Positions 25,277-33,651 of a stretch of 64,000 nt of DNA are shown in pieces. A model generated the notes under the pieces. The model was given only the letters and a program-made list of their open reading frames with translations, searched no databases and had not been told where the DNA came from. The stretch is from positions 124,001 to 188,000 of the forward strand of contig PMSM01000014.1 in the NCBI GenBank assembly GCA_003168335.1, read 5' to 3'. Within the stretch, counting starts at the first letter, position 1. Each line of letters begins with the position of its first letter. The position numbers and the translations under genes are program-made. Source of the stretch: Blastocatellia bacterium. Its GTDB lineage: Bacteria; Acidobacteriota; Blastocatellia; Pyrinomonadales; Pyrinomonadaceae.

Positions 25277-27163
25277 ATGGCGCTCGCACTGTTTCTCTTT
25301 CAAACCGCCACCCCTTCACCTGCGAGCACGCCGGAGAAGTTACCCGCGTGGCTCACGCTAATCTATGTGTCCGGCCTGGGGCTGATTGTGCTGCTCCTGC
25401 TGTTATCGCTCGTTCGCACCTGGCTCCGTCGAACGCCGGCCGCACTAACCGCGCCCGCAAATCTGCCCAAAGACATCCGCAAACGGCTGGGCGCAACCAC
25501 CACCAACCGCGGACTACGTGCCTGGCGCTGGCTTTTTGCCCTCGCGGCTATTGGCGTATTTGGCTTTCACGTTTACTGGGCGCGATTTGCTCCGGAACGA
25601 AACGAGAAGTTCCAGGAGCTGAGTTACAAAGACCTGCGCAACCGCCGGCTGTCTGAATCGACTCTGCGTGGATGGATTTATGATCGCAAGGGCCGGCCAC
25701 TCGCCTATTACAAAAAAGATTCCAACGGTGACATCGTGCGCCAGTATCCGATGGACTCTCAGCTTGCGCACATCTTTGGATCTGATCGGGGCGATCCGGG
25801 ACTTGAGCGGGCGTTGTTCGGAACCGAAAGTGGGGCCGTACCTGAGGTGTGGCAGATCCTCAAAGGCCAAACCGTCGAACAGAAGGGCAACAAGGACGTC
25901 ACCATCACGATCGATCGCGATCTGCAACAGGCCGTCGTCGATCAGTTAAAAGGCAAGCATGGCGCGGTTGTGATTCTGAACCCGCAGACAGGTGACATCC
26001 TCGCGATGTACAGCGAGCCTTCGTATAGCTTGAAAGCGGTCGAGGACGAAGCGACCTGGATCAAACTTAATGCTAATGAGCGCGATCGTCCGCTGGTTAG
26101 TCGGGCGACCAGTGCGTACTACATTCCCGGCTCGACCTTTAAGTCAGTGGTCATGACCTCGGCCTTTCTCAACAACCTGCAGGATTCTATTTTTCCCGAC
26201 AGTGGCGGCGGCTACATCGCTGAGCCGGGGGCCAAACCAATCCTTGATGACAACGGTTCATGTGAAGCCTGCGGCAATCTGGCGATCGATATGGCCTTCG
26301 AAGCGTCAAGCAACCAGTACTTTGCGCAGATGGCGGTCAAGCTCGGACCAGAACGCCTCGGCAACACGGCCCGACTTTTAGGGATTGGAACCTATGACGA
26401 TCCGAAGGATCTTCTGCGCGGCAAGAAGAAAGTTGAAATCTTCAATGCCAGCACCGACGCAATCAAGCGAGCCATGGCGCCGCGCGAAGCAACGATCCTC
26501 ACCAACCCGAAGATGCGCAGATACGACCTGGCTTTAGAAGGATTCGGCCAGGGTTATGCCGGACAGATGACACCGCTGCAGATGGCGCTAAACGTTGCGG
26601 CCATCGGCAATGTTGAAGGCAAATTGATGAAGCCCAAGATCGAGCTTGATCAAAAGCCCGAATCCTACGACCAGGTAATGCCGACTCAGATCGGAAGCCA
26701 GCTTCGCCAGATCATGGGATTGGTGACCGGTGGCCCGCACGGCACGGCGCGCGGCGTCTTTGGACCGGTTCACGCTGCCGGAGTGATTACCGGCGGCAAG
26801 ACGGGAACGGCCCAGAAGATCATCCCGGTTTACGACCCGAAAACCGGCGAAACCAAGAAGAGACTGAAGGTTGAGAAAGACGCGAAGGGCAACATCATTC
26901 GCCAGTATGAAGAGACTATTCTGGATGAGGAGCATCCGCGGATTGACGGCTGGTTCCTTTGTCTCGCTCCTTTAGAGAAGACCCAGCTGGCCATGGCCGT
27001 GATCATCGAAGGTGGCGGCTATGGTTCGCGATCGGCAGCACCGGTCGCGGCGGCGCTCGTCTTGAAGGCGAAGGACCTCGGGTATTTCGGTGGTGGCGGA
27101 AATCAACAAAGCGGCGGACCAAATCAACCAGCGAAGCCGAAGCCGCGGCCTCGGAACAGATGA
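25277..27163 (+). CDS. Class B penicillin-binding protein (peptidoglycan transpeptidase)
   Basis: Cross-links peptidoglycan in the periplasm. 628 residues. One or two N-terminal membrane helices ('LTLIYVSGLGLIVLLLLLSL', and about 82-100) precede the short dimerisation region beginning 'RGWIYDRKGRPLAYY'. The transpeptidase has the catalytic SxxK 'PGSTFKS' (Ser near 285), SxN 'EASSNQYF' (near 344) and 'GGKTGTAQK' (near 508). A Gly/Pro/Asn-rich tail ends the protein. It follows the FHA gene by 1 bp and precedes FtsW/RodA, the cognate glycosyltransferase partner. It is closer in form to PbpA of actinobacteria than to high-mass FtsI (no PASTA). Confidence 0.93.
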   Translation: MALALFLFQTATPSPASTPEKLPAWLTLIYVSGLGLIVLLLLLSLVRTWLRRTPAALTAPANLPKDIRKRLGATTTNRGLRAWRWLFALAAIGVFGFHVYWARFAPERNEKFQELSYKDLRNRRLSESTLRGWIYDRKGRPLAYYKKDSNGDIVRQYPMDSQLAHIFGSDRGDPGLERALFGTESGAVPEVWQILKGQTVEQKGNKDVTITIDRDLQQAVVDQLKGKHGAVVILNPQTGDILAMYSEPSYSLKAVEDEATWIKLNANERDRPLVSRATSAYYIPGSTFKSVVMTSAFLNNLQDSIFPDSGGGYIAEPGAKPILDDNGSCEACGNLAIDMAFEASSNQYFAQMAVKLGPERLGNTARLLGIGTYDDPKDLLRGKKKVEIFNASTDAIKRAMAPREATILTNPKMRRYDLALEGFGQGYAGQMTPLQMALNVAAIGNVEGKLMKPKIELDQKPESYDQVMPTQIGSQLRQIMGLVTGGPHGTARGVFGPVHAAGVITGGKTGTAQKIIPVYDPKTGETKKRLKVEKDAKGNIIRQYEETILDEEHPRIDGWFLCLAPLEKTQLAMAVIIEGGGYGSRSAAPVAAALVLKAKDLGYFGGGGNQQSGGPNQPAKPKPRPRNR

Positions 27164-27165
27164 AC

Positions 27166-27246
27166 TTGTCCGACAAACTTCAGTTTGTCGATATTAGTGG
27201 TTAGGCGGGAGCTGAATTAAAACGACAAACTAAAGTTTGTCGGACA
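27166..27246. repeat. Paired inverted repeat, family A
   Basis: Arms 27166-27190 and 27223-27246 (core GACAAACTTCAGTTTGTC) around a 32-bp spacer, 2 bp after the penicillin-binding protein stop and 5 bp before the FtsW/RodA start. Confidence 0.9.
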
Positions 27247-27251
27247 GTCTT

Positions 27252-28937
27252 ATGAGAAATCGCCTGTCATCACATTTGTTTGTCCTGCTCGCGCTGATCG
27301 CGATTGAAGTTGCCGGCTACTTCGCGATCCATCGCGCCGGACTAATCCGCGGTTATGAAACTTCATGGATTGGCGCCGGCCGCGATCTCTTGATCTACCT
27401 GCCAATACTCGTGATGGCGTTTTGGCTTACGCGCGCGAAGAAGTTCAAAGGCAACTGGACGCTCTACACGACAGCAATCGTCCTTTTCTCGATTGGACTG
27501 CTGGTCCAGTACCGCCTTTACAGCGATCCCGAATACAACGCGAGAAACAAAGCGGTCGCGCGCCAGGAGAAAACCGACACTCTGCGCATGCGCTATATCA
27601 ATCAGAATTACGATGCCACCAAGCGCCAAATGATGGGCCTGCCGCCGACGCCGCCGCCGGCAGAAGTCGAAACCCCGGCTAAGGAATCCAACTACACAAT
27701 CCAGAATGCGCTGACATCGAGTTATACCTGGATTCCCATCTTCTCGCTGGTGGCTTTCGCCCTGGCTTTTTCTTTCTGCGCCAGCGATCGGTTTCTGATA
27801 TGGATGCAACGCCACAGCTTCATTATCGTCCTGTTGACACTAATTCCTCTGGCCGCGGCCATTGTCAGTTCAAGCGCCGGAAAAGCGCTCGGCAACACGA
27901 CGCCATGGGAACCTGCGAAAGTTCCCTTCCTGCTCGGTTTCGCCGGCATTCTGACGGCCCGCTACAAGGATTTGGCGCGCACCTATTGGGGTATCCCGCG
28001 AGCGCGGGACATCGTGCCGCTGGTCGTGATGGCGATCATTCCGTTCATACCCTTCTTTGCGCTCAAAGACTTCGGCCAGATGCTGATCTTCAGTGGCGCT
28101 TACGCGACGCTGTATCTGGTCGCCGTCCGTCGCTGGCCGCAGTTGCTCGTCTTTGTCGGCTCGGTGATGCTCGTCATCTCAATCCTGGTCGTTGGCGCGC
28201 TGCCGCGTGATATTCAGGAAAAGGTTCCGCTGCTGCCCACTCTGGCTCGCCCAATTTCGCACGCATTGCCGGCGCGCATCCAGCAGAGATTTCATCTGTG
28301 GCTCGATGGATTCGACCCACCTTCCCCGGAAGAGGCCTGGTGGAAGAAGGACTATGACGACGCGCTGGCGAAAGATCCGCGCATGAAGGAACTTGCGGAA
28401 CAGAGCGAGGTCATGAAGAAGAGCGTCAACACGGACATTTGGTTCGACAAGCTGGCGTTTCAACCGGCCCAGGCCATCTTTGGTATCGCCTCCGGAAAGA
28501 CCACGGGGCGTGGCTTAGGTCTCGGGTTTCCCGAGGTGATTCCGATCGCCGACTCGGATTATGTTTATGCGGCAATCGCCGAAGAAATGGGGCTCGCGGG
28601 GGGCGCGCTGGTCGTGCTCGCGATCCTGATTTTTGTGATCGCCGGAATTCGCACTTCAATCGAGGCGCGTGATATGTTTACCAAGCTTTGCGCCGCTGGT
28701 CTGACTGCGTTTATGGGCATTCAGGCGCTGGTAAATATCGGTGGAATTACACGTGCGTTGCCTATGACCGGAATCACTTTACCGTTTGTCAGCCATGGCG
28801 GGTTTAGTTTGATCACCAGCTTTGCGATGCTGGGAATGCTGATGGCTTTCTCCCATCGTAACGCGCAAGACTCGAAGGCCGTTGCGCGCGCACGGCGAGA
28901 GCCCGAGAGCGAAGTCGCTCTGGAGGCGGTCCAATGA
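27252..28937 (+). CDS. FtsW/RodA/SpoVE family peptidoglycan glycosyltransferase
   Basis: Polytopic SEDS-family enzyme that polymerises lipid II with its class B penicillin-binding partner. 561 residues from the ATG at 27252; an upstream TTG lies in the repeat. About ten to twelve membrane helices are visible. The conserved SEDS end motifs are present: 'DSDYVYAAIAEEMGLAGG' and 'GGITRALPMTGITLPFVSHG'. It is unusually long because of a large hydrophilic stretch (about 100-150) and a second one (about 350-400) holding 'FHLWLDGFDPP'. FtsW versus RodA cannot be told by sequence alone; the context (PbpA-like, PstP, PknB-like) suggests the RodA role of actinobacteria. Confidence 0.93.
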   Translation: MRNRLSSHLFVLLALIAIEVAGYFAIHRAGLIRGYETSWIGAGRDLLIYLPILVMAFWLTRAKKFKGNWTLYTTAIVLFSIGLLVQYRLYSDPEYNARNKAVARQEKTDTLRMRYINQNYDATKRQMMGLPPTPPPAEVETPAKESNYTIQNALTSSYTWIPIFSLVAFALAFSFCASDRFLIWMQRHSFIIVLLTLIPLAAAIVSSSAGKALGNTTPWEPAKVPFLLGFAGILTARYKDLARTYWGIPRARDIVPLVVMAIIPFIPFFALKDFGQMLIFSGAYATLYLVAVRRWPQLLVFVGSVMLVISILVVGALPRDIQEKVPLLPTLARPISHALPARIQQRFHLWLDGFDPPSPEEAWWKKDYDDALAKDPRMKELAEQSEVMKKSVNTDIWFDKLAFQPAQAIFGIASGKTTGRGLGLGFPEVIPIADSDYVYAAIAEEMGLAGGALVVLAILIFVIAGIRTSIEARDMFTKLCAAGLTAFMGIQALVNIGGITRALPMTGITLPFVSHGGFSLITSFAMLGMLMAFSHRNAQDSKAVARARREPESEVALEAVQ

Positions 28938-30391
28938 GTGCACCGACACCCGCAAACAAAATTCATGTAGCTTCAGTCACCGACCGCGGCCTGAGCAAGA
29001 AGCGGCCAATGAACGAGGACTCGTTCCTGGCTGATCCCGATCGCGGCCTCTTTGTAATCTGCGACGGCGTCGGCGGCGCCGATGCGGGCGAGGTCGCGTC
29101 GCAAAAGGCGGTGGATGTCCTGGACGAAGCCTTCCGGCATAAGCTCAGAGATGGAGAAGACGTTGAAGATTTGATGGAGTTGGCTATTCAGCGGGCCAAC
29201 AACGCGATTCATCAAATGGCTGCTGAAGATCCGCGCACCTCAATGATGGCTACGACCGTGGTTGCGCTGCATCTCGACGGCAAGCGGGCCACCATCGGCC
29301 ACGTTGGTGACTCAAGGCTTTATCGCCTCGACCCCGATGGCAAACTGCTGCGCGAAACCGAAGATCATTCAATTGTCGAAGAAGAAGTGCGCGCGGGACG
29401 GATGACGCCGGAGCAGGCGGCGAATCATCCCAGCAAGAACGTGATCAGTCGCGCGCTCGGCGCCGAAGCATCGGTCGAGGCCGACATGAAGACGATCGAG
29501 GTTGAGGAAGGTAATTCTTTCCTGCTTTGCACCGACGGCATCACCCGGCACATTCCGGATGGCGAGCTGCGCGAACTGTTGATGAGTGGTCGCAGCGTGG
29601 AAGCGATCTGCACGGAAATGAAAGAGCGCTGTTATCAACGCGGCGCGGAAGACAATCTGACCGCAGTCATAGTGCAACTGGGCCCGCCGCCCCAGACTGA
29701 CACCCCGACGATTGATGTCGAGCGGACTATCTCGAATGAACGATATGAGTCAGCGACGGCATCCAGCCCGGCAACCGTAGACACCCGTCTGACGCCTCCG
29801 TCACGCATTGCGTTTCCGGGGCCCGGCACGCCGCTCGAATCCGTACCGAGAGGCGGTGCGAAGCGTCAATCCGGAGGTGGAAGAACCGTGTTGCGTTTCT
29901 TGTTGTTTGTCTTCGTTGGCGTTGGCGCTTTCTACGCCGGAATGCAATATCAGCAGGGACGACTCTTCCCTTCGCAGACTGTTACTCCTCAACCCAGCCC
30001 GACTCCGGCCAACAGCACGATGTCCTTTGAACAAAAGCGTATCGCCGTCGACGAGAACCCAAAGAAGTGGCTGGAGCAGGTGACGTTGCCAAAGGCCACC
30101 GACTCGAAAGATCCCGAGTTTCTCTATCTCTACGGCCGCGCGTTGATGCTGACCGGGAATCATCGCGACGCGATGCAGGCTTTCGAACTGGCAGTCAACA
30201 ATCTTCGTACGGAACCAAAGGCGAGTCTGCCGTTTGGCACGGAAGTAAAGCTGGCCCAGGCGGCAGCGGCTTTGAAGCTGATGAAGCAGGGTCCCGCAGC
30301 AAGATCGCAGGAAGGATTGATGGCTGAGCAAACAGCGGCGCACGCGCTGGACGACGTGCTAGGCTTAAAGGGCGAGGCCGTTCCGCGATGA
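28934..30391 (+). CDS. PP2C-type Ser/Thr protein phosphatase, membrane-anchored (PstP-like)
   Basis: Dephosphorylates Ser/Thr residues, opposing the kinase at 30509. 485 residues, overlapping FtsW/RodA by 4 bp (ATGA), so coupled. The catalytic domain (about 10-250) shows 'RPMNEDSFL', 'ICDGVGGADAGEVAS', 'GHVGDSRLYRL', 'LLCTDGITRHI' and 'EDNLTAVIVQLGP', all the metal-binding Asp residues. A linker rich in Thr/Ser/Pro leads to one membrane helix (about 318-337, 'FLLFVFVGVGAFYAGM'). The external or C-terminal part (380-470) looks TPR-like ('PEFLYLYGRALMLTGNHRDA'). PstP of actinobacteria has the same catalytic-helix plan but a different outer part. Confidence 0.93.
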   Translation: MSAPTPANKIHVASVTDRGLSKKRPMNEDSFLADPDRGLFVICDGVGGADAGEVASQKAVDVLDEAFRHKLRDGEDVEDLMELAIQRANNAIHQMAAEDPRTSMMATTVVALHLDGKRATIGHVGDSRLYRLDPDGKLLRETEDHSIVEEEVRAGRMTPEQAANHPSKNVISRALGAEASVEADMKTIEVEEGNSFLLCTDGITRHIPDGELRELLMSGRSVEAICTEMKERCYQRGAEDNLTAVIVQLGPPPQTDTPTIDVERTISNERYESATASSPATVDTRLTPPSRIAFPGPGTPLESVPRGGAKRQSGGGRTVLRFLLFVFVGVGAFYAGMQYQQGRLFPSQTVTPQPSPTPANSTMSFEQKRIAVDENPKKWLEQVTLPKATDSKDPEFLYLYGRALMLTGNHRDAMQAFELAVNNLRTEPKASLPFGTEVKLAQAAAALKLMKQGPAARSQEGLMAEQTAAHALDDVLGLKGEAVPR

Positions 30392-30401
30392 CGCTGTGCT
30401 G

Positions 30402-30505
30402 TTGTCCGACAAACTTCAGTTTGTCGCTAACTCTTCTTCTGCACACGCCCGACGCAGGACAGATCATCAGCGGCAAGCGAACGACAAACTGAAGTTCGTC
30501 GGACA
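30402..30505. repeat. Paired inverted repeat, family A
   Basis: Arms 30402-30426 and 30482-30505 with a 55-bp spacer, lying exactly between the phosphatase stop and the kinase start. Same family and orientation as the pair at 27166-27246. Confidence 0.9.
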
Positions 30506-30508
30506 TTA

Positions 30509-32071
30509 ATGACTGAACTAAAGCTTTTACAGTGCAGGATCGACGGCCGCTACGATATCGAAGACTGTCTGGGTCGCGGCAGTTATGCCGAGATTTACAT
30601 GGCCCGCGATCTCGCCGCCACCGACGAGCGCTTTCGCAAAGTAGTAATTAAGGCACTGAACGTCCTGCTTCAGGGTTATCAGGATCCAGAGCTGGAACGC
30701 ACGCTGACCCAGAATTTTCAGAACGAAGCGATCGCCCTCGATCGGGTGCGGCATCCGCACATCATCAGCCGCCTCGGCCATGGCACCGCAATTGATCTGA
30801 CGGGAACGGATTTTCATTACATCGTGCTCGAATATCTCGGCGGTGGCGACCTGGCGTTGCTGTGCCGTAAGGAGCCGCTGAAACTCGATCGCGCCCTTTT
30901 TTATTTACAGCAGCTTTGCGCCGGTCTGGCGCACGCGCACGAGTGCGGTGTAATTCATCGGGACATCAAACCACAGAACCTGTTGCTCACTGCCGATCAT
31001 GAAACCCTGAAGATCGCCGACTTTGGCGTGGCAAAGATCGAAGCGACCGAAGGCGCGATTACCCGCGTCGGCACGAATATCTACGCGGCGCCGGAACATA
31101 ACCCGCTGGTGCAAACGGCCGCGCTGATAGCCGGCTCTGTGCCTGGCGCGCAGACTCAATTGACGCCGGCCGCCGACATTTATTCGCTGGCCAAGACGGC
31201 CTATGCGATGATCTGCGGGGCGCCGCCGCGCGTGTTTGCCCACCACGCAATCACGGAATTGCCGGCGCCAATGTCCGCCGAGCCCTGGGCGCAATCTCTG
31301 CTGCGCGTGCTGGAACGCGCGACGCAGACGCGACCAGGCGATCGTTATCAAACGGTCCAGGATTTTTGGGACGAGCTCAGCGATGCTTCACTGCCGGCCA
31401 CCCAACCCCTGACCACCGCCCAGGCATCACGGCGCATTAGCTCCGATCTGAGTCTGGAGGCCGAAGTAATTACTGCGGCGCCGCCAAAACCGCGTTTCGA
31501 GACTTCGCGCGAACTTCAATATCAGGAAGTTGCCGGTAACGGAGCTACGCGGCCGAAGATCGTGGTGCCGATAGCAGGTCAGTTGGCGGGCCATTTGACA
31601 GTGGCTCCGATGCAGGGTTTCGCGGCCCCGCAGCAAGTCGGCCGGGTGACGGTGCCGGTGTCCCGGAACGGCCAGCCTGCCGGCGCCGGCCATGGCCATA
31701 TCGCTCTAAAGCCTCGAAGACGCACTCGTGACTTCGTCGTCGGACTCGTTCTCGTGTTATGTTTCGCTGGTTTGCTCGTGGCTACGGGTGCTTATGTGCG
31801 CTCCTTGATCAGGGCCCGAACGGGAGCTCAAACTACCACGACCGGCGTCGTGGGGCATGATGCTTTGACTACTAACGATCTAAACTTGCGCGACGGCCCG
31901 AACGCTACTAATAATCAGATCGGGCTGGCGGAAGCGGGATCCAAAGTGCGCGTCTTGAATGTAAACAACAATTGGTGTGAAGTTCAGATCGTGCAACACG
32001 CTCGCCCAAAGGACGATCCGAATTCCGCGGATCGCGGTTGGGTAAACAAAAGGTTTTTGAAGTTTGACTGA
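30509..32071 (+). CDS. Membrane Ser/Thr protein kinase with C-terminal SH3-like domain
   Basis: A 520-residue Hanks-type kinase. The N-terminal domain has the glycine loop 'LGRGSYAEIYMARD' (near 18-31), Lys in 'KVVIKALN', catalytic 'HRDIKPQN' (about 150-157) and 'DFGVAK' (about 170), with an activation-loop 'RVGTNIYAAPE'. A Pro/Ala-rich stretch follows, then one membrane helix (about 410-430, 'VVGLVLVLCFAGLLVATGAY'). The outer C-terminus is a bacterial SH3-like domain ('NLRDGPNATNNQIGLAEAGS', 'GWVNKRFL'), probably wall-binding. Actinobacterial PknB has PASTA repeats in this place. Expected substrates are the FHA and wall enzymes encoded beside it. Confidence 0.93.
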   Translation: MTELKLLQCRIDGRYDIEDCLGRGSYAEIYMARDLAATDERFRKVVIKALNVLLQGYQDPELERTLTQNFQNEAIALDRVRHPHIISRLGHGTAIDLTGTDFHYIVLEYLGGGDLALLCRKEPLKLDRALFYLQQLCAGLAHAHECGVIHRDIKPQNLLLTADHETLKIADFGVAKIEATEGAITRVGTNIYAAPEHNPLVQTAALIAGSVPGAQTQLTPAADIYSLAKTAYAMICGAPPRVFAHHAITELPAPMSAEPWAQSLLRVLERATQTRPGDRYQTVQDFWDELSDASLPATQPLTTAQASRRISSDLSLEAEVITAAPPKPRFETSRELQYQEVAGNGATRPKIVVPIAGQLAGHLTVAPMQGFAAPQQVGRVTVPVSRNGQPAGAGHGHIALKPRRRTRDFVVGLVLVLCFAGLLVATGAYVRSLIRARTGAQTTTTGVVGHDALTTNDLNLRDGPNATNNQIGLAEAGSKVRVLNVNNNWCEVQIVQHARPKDDPNSADRGWVNKRFLKFD

Positions 32072-32077
32072 CCGACC

Positions 32078-32133
32078 GTTTAGAGCACGCACTTGTGCGT
32101 GCGGCATCGCGGGCACAAGTGCCCTGGCTAAAC
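32078..32133. repeat. Short paired inverted repeat (GTTTAG...CTAAAC border)
   Basis: Arms 32078-32102 and 32113-32133 with the internal CGCACTTGTGCG palindrome, between the kinase stop and the second FHA gene. The borders match family B but the body differs. Confidence 0.75.
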
Positions 32134-32164
32134 GAATCAGATTGTTTGAGGCGCACTCCAAAAT

Positions 32165-33040
32165 ATGGGACTAATTGAATCCATTCGACGCTGGATCGAC
32201 GGTGAGACTACCGACGACCTCTTGGAAGAAGCAGACGAGCATGCGCGACCGCGGCGCGTTTGGGAAGAGTTTCTGGTAAAGATCGCGCGCGAAGTTGAAG
32301 CTTGCATGCAACGCGAAATGTTCACTCCGCCCGGCGGTCCAACCTACATTCCCCGCGAGTACATCGTCTACCTCAGCAACGATGACGATAAAGAGTGGCA
32401 GGGCGACAAGCGACGCGGATTAGAGCAGGGTCTCTTTCATGTTTTGTCCGAACGCGCGCGCGAGCTGGCGGCCTCTGCACAGTTGCAGGCTAAGTCTTTT
32501 GCCATCGAGTTACGCGTCGATGGGACGCTGGCCAAGGGTGAGTTTCGCGTCCAACCCGTCTGGGACGAAACCGAAGCCGGCCACACGATGGTTACAGTGC
32601 GCCCGGCCACTGCTGCAACCGGTACAGCGCCCGCGGCCTCGACAGCAGCGGTGGAGGGCGAAGGTGATACGGCTACGCCCGGCGAGTTCGATGGGGGCGA
32701 TGTGACGGTGGTTCGTCCCCGCGTAGTCGACCTTTACTCGATCGAGCTTTGGCGTGAAGGAGTCCGGCAATCAGTCGTGAAGATCACCAAAGCGGAAATT
32801 ACTATCGGTCGCGGTTCGAGATCAGTGGCAGTGGATCTGCCTTTGAAAGGCGATCCCGAAATCAGTCGCGTGCACGCCACCCTCACCTTTGATGATCAGG
32901 GTCGTTTCTGGCTGACTTCCAAAGGCCGAAACCCAACGTTGGTTTCCGGCCGGGAGATTCAGCGCGAGGAACGCACCATCGTCCAGCCTGACGAAAAGAT
33001 CGGCGTCTGTAGTTATACGCTGCGCATCCAGCCGAAGTGA
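32165..33040 (+). CDS. DUF3662-like/FHA-domain protein
   Basis: A 291-residue cytoplasmic adaptor, the second FHA protein of the block. The N-terminal part (about 30-145) is the better DUF3662 match: 'YIPREYIVYLSNDDDKEW', 'RARELAASAQL', then 'FAIELRVDGTLAKGEFRVQP'. A linker rich in Ala/Thr follows. The FHA domain (about 195-290) has 'ITIGRGSRSVAVDLP', 'EISRVHATL' and 'SKGRNPTLVSGREI'; Gly-Arg, Ser and His are kept, but the final Asn-Gly is replaced by Ser-Gly. It probably reads threonine phosphates made by the kinase 90 bp upstream. FhaA-type proteins in actinobacteria bind the lipid II flippase MviN/MurJ. Confidence 0.85.
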   Translation: MGLIESIRRWIDGETTDDLLEEADEHARPRRVWEEFLVKIAREVEACMQREMFTPPGGPTYIPREYIVYLSNDDDKEWQGDKRRGLEQGLFHVLSERARELAASAQLQAKSFAIELRVDGTLAKGEFRVQPVWDETEAGHTMVTVRPATAATGTAPAASTAAVEGEGDTATPGEFDGGDVTVVRPRVVDLYSIELWREGVRQSVVKITKAEITIGRGSRSVAVDLPLKGDPEISRVHATLTFDDQGRFWLTSKGRNPTLVSGREIQREERTIVQPDEKIGVCSYTLRIQPK

Positions 33041-33047
33041 TTTCGGT

Positions 33048-33379
33048 CTAATAGATCTCCCAACATGCCGCCGCTTGGTCTTCCGTAAACGCGGCTATTG
33101 CTTCCGCATGATCGCGCAGTCTGTGTTCGACGGCATGAGTTGGTTGATTGCCGCACCGCAGCCAGATGACTTTCGGCGGCGGACCAAAGAGGGTCGCCAT
33201 ATCGGCGAAATCTGCGTCCTGCGAAACGAGAATGAAATCGTTTGCTTTCGCATATTCCCAGATGGCTCGATCCTCAGCTGTTCCATGCCAAGCAAGCGAA
33301 TTTGATTTGATTCAGGAAAAGCGTCGGCCAGTAGGCGACTGAGTTTGAAGCTCAAGTTCTGATCGAACAGCAGCTTCAT
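33048..33379 (-). pseudogene. Frameshifted DUF5615 PIN-like toxin gene
   Basis: The N-terminal about 34 residues (start 'MKLLFDQNLSFKLSRLLADA') read in one frame. The remaining about 76 residues continue in the next frame as 'AEDRAIWEYAKANDF', 'LVSQDADFADM', 'FGPPPKVIWLRCGNQ' and stop at 33048-33050. The break lies at 33271-33280, where one base (a G in CAGGCT) appears lost. DUF5615 proteins are PIN-like nucleases acting as toxins; Asp in 'FDQN' and 'DADF' are the catalytic acids. It overlaps the DUF433 antitoxin gene by 4 bp. Either a true inactivation or a sequencing error. Confidence 0.85.
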
Positions 33380-33600
33380 ATTGTCGCTGTCACGAGTTTG
33401 CGCTCACGGTCCGCAGCATAGGCGAGACAAGCACGAATATCTTCCTCGGACAGTTCGGGATAATCGCTGAGGATTTCTTCATGAGACATTCCTGCGGCCA
33501 GCCAACCGAGCACGTCGGCGACGGCAATCCGCATCCCTCGAATGGTCGGTCGCCCGCCGCGCTTACCGGGTTCGATGGTGATGATGTCCTGGTAGTTCAT
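33376..33600 (-). CDS. DUF433 family antitoxin
   Basis: A 74-residue winged-helix-like antitoxin: 'RGGRPTIRGMRIAVADVLGW', 'AGMSHEEILSDYPELSEEDI' and 'ACLAYAADRE' are the family hallmarks. DUF433 proteins pair with DUF5615 PIN-like toxins, and here the stop overlaps the toxin start by 4 bp (ATGA), so the two were translated together. Since the toxin frame is broken, the antitoxin may now be a relic or may still bind its promoter (inference). Confidence 0.92.
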   Translation of the reverse strand: MNYQDIITIEPGKRGGRPTIRGMRIAVADVLGWLAAGMSHEEILSDYPELSEEDIRACLAYAADRERKLVTATI

Positions 33601-33651
33601 CGGTGCGCCTACTTTACCACAGGCTTCGATCCCAGGCAGCGGAGAGCGCGC

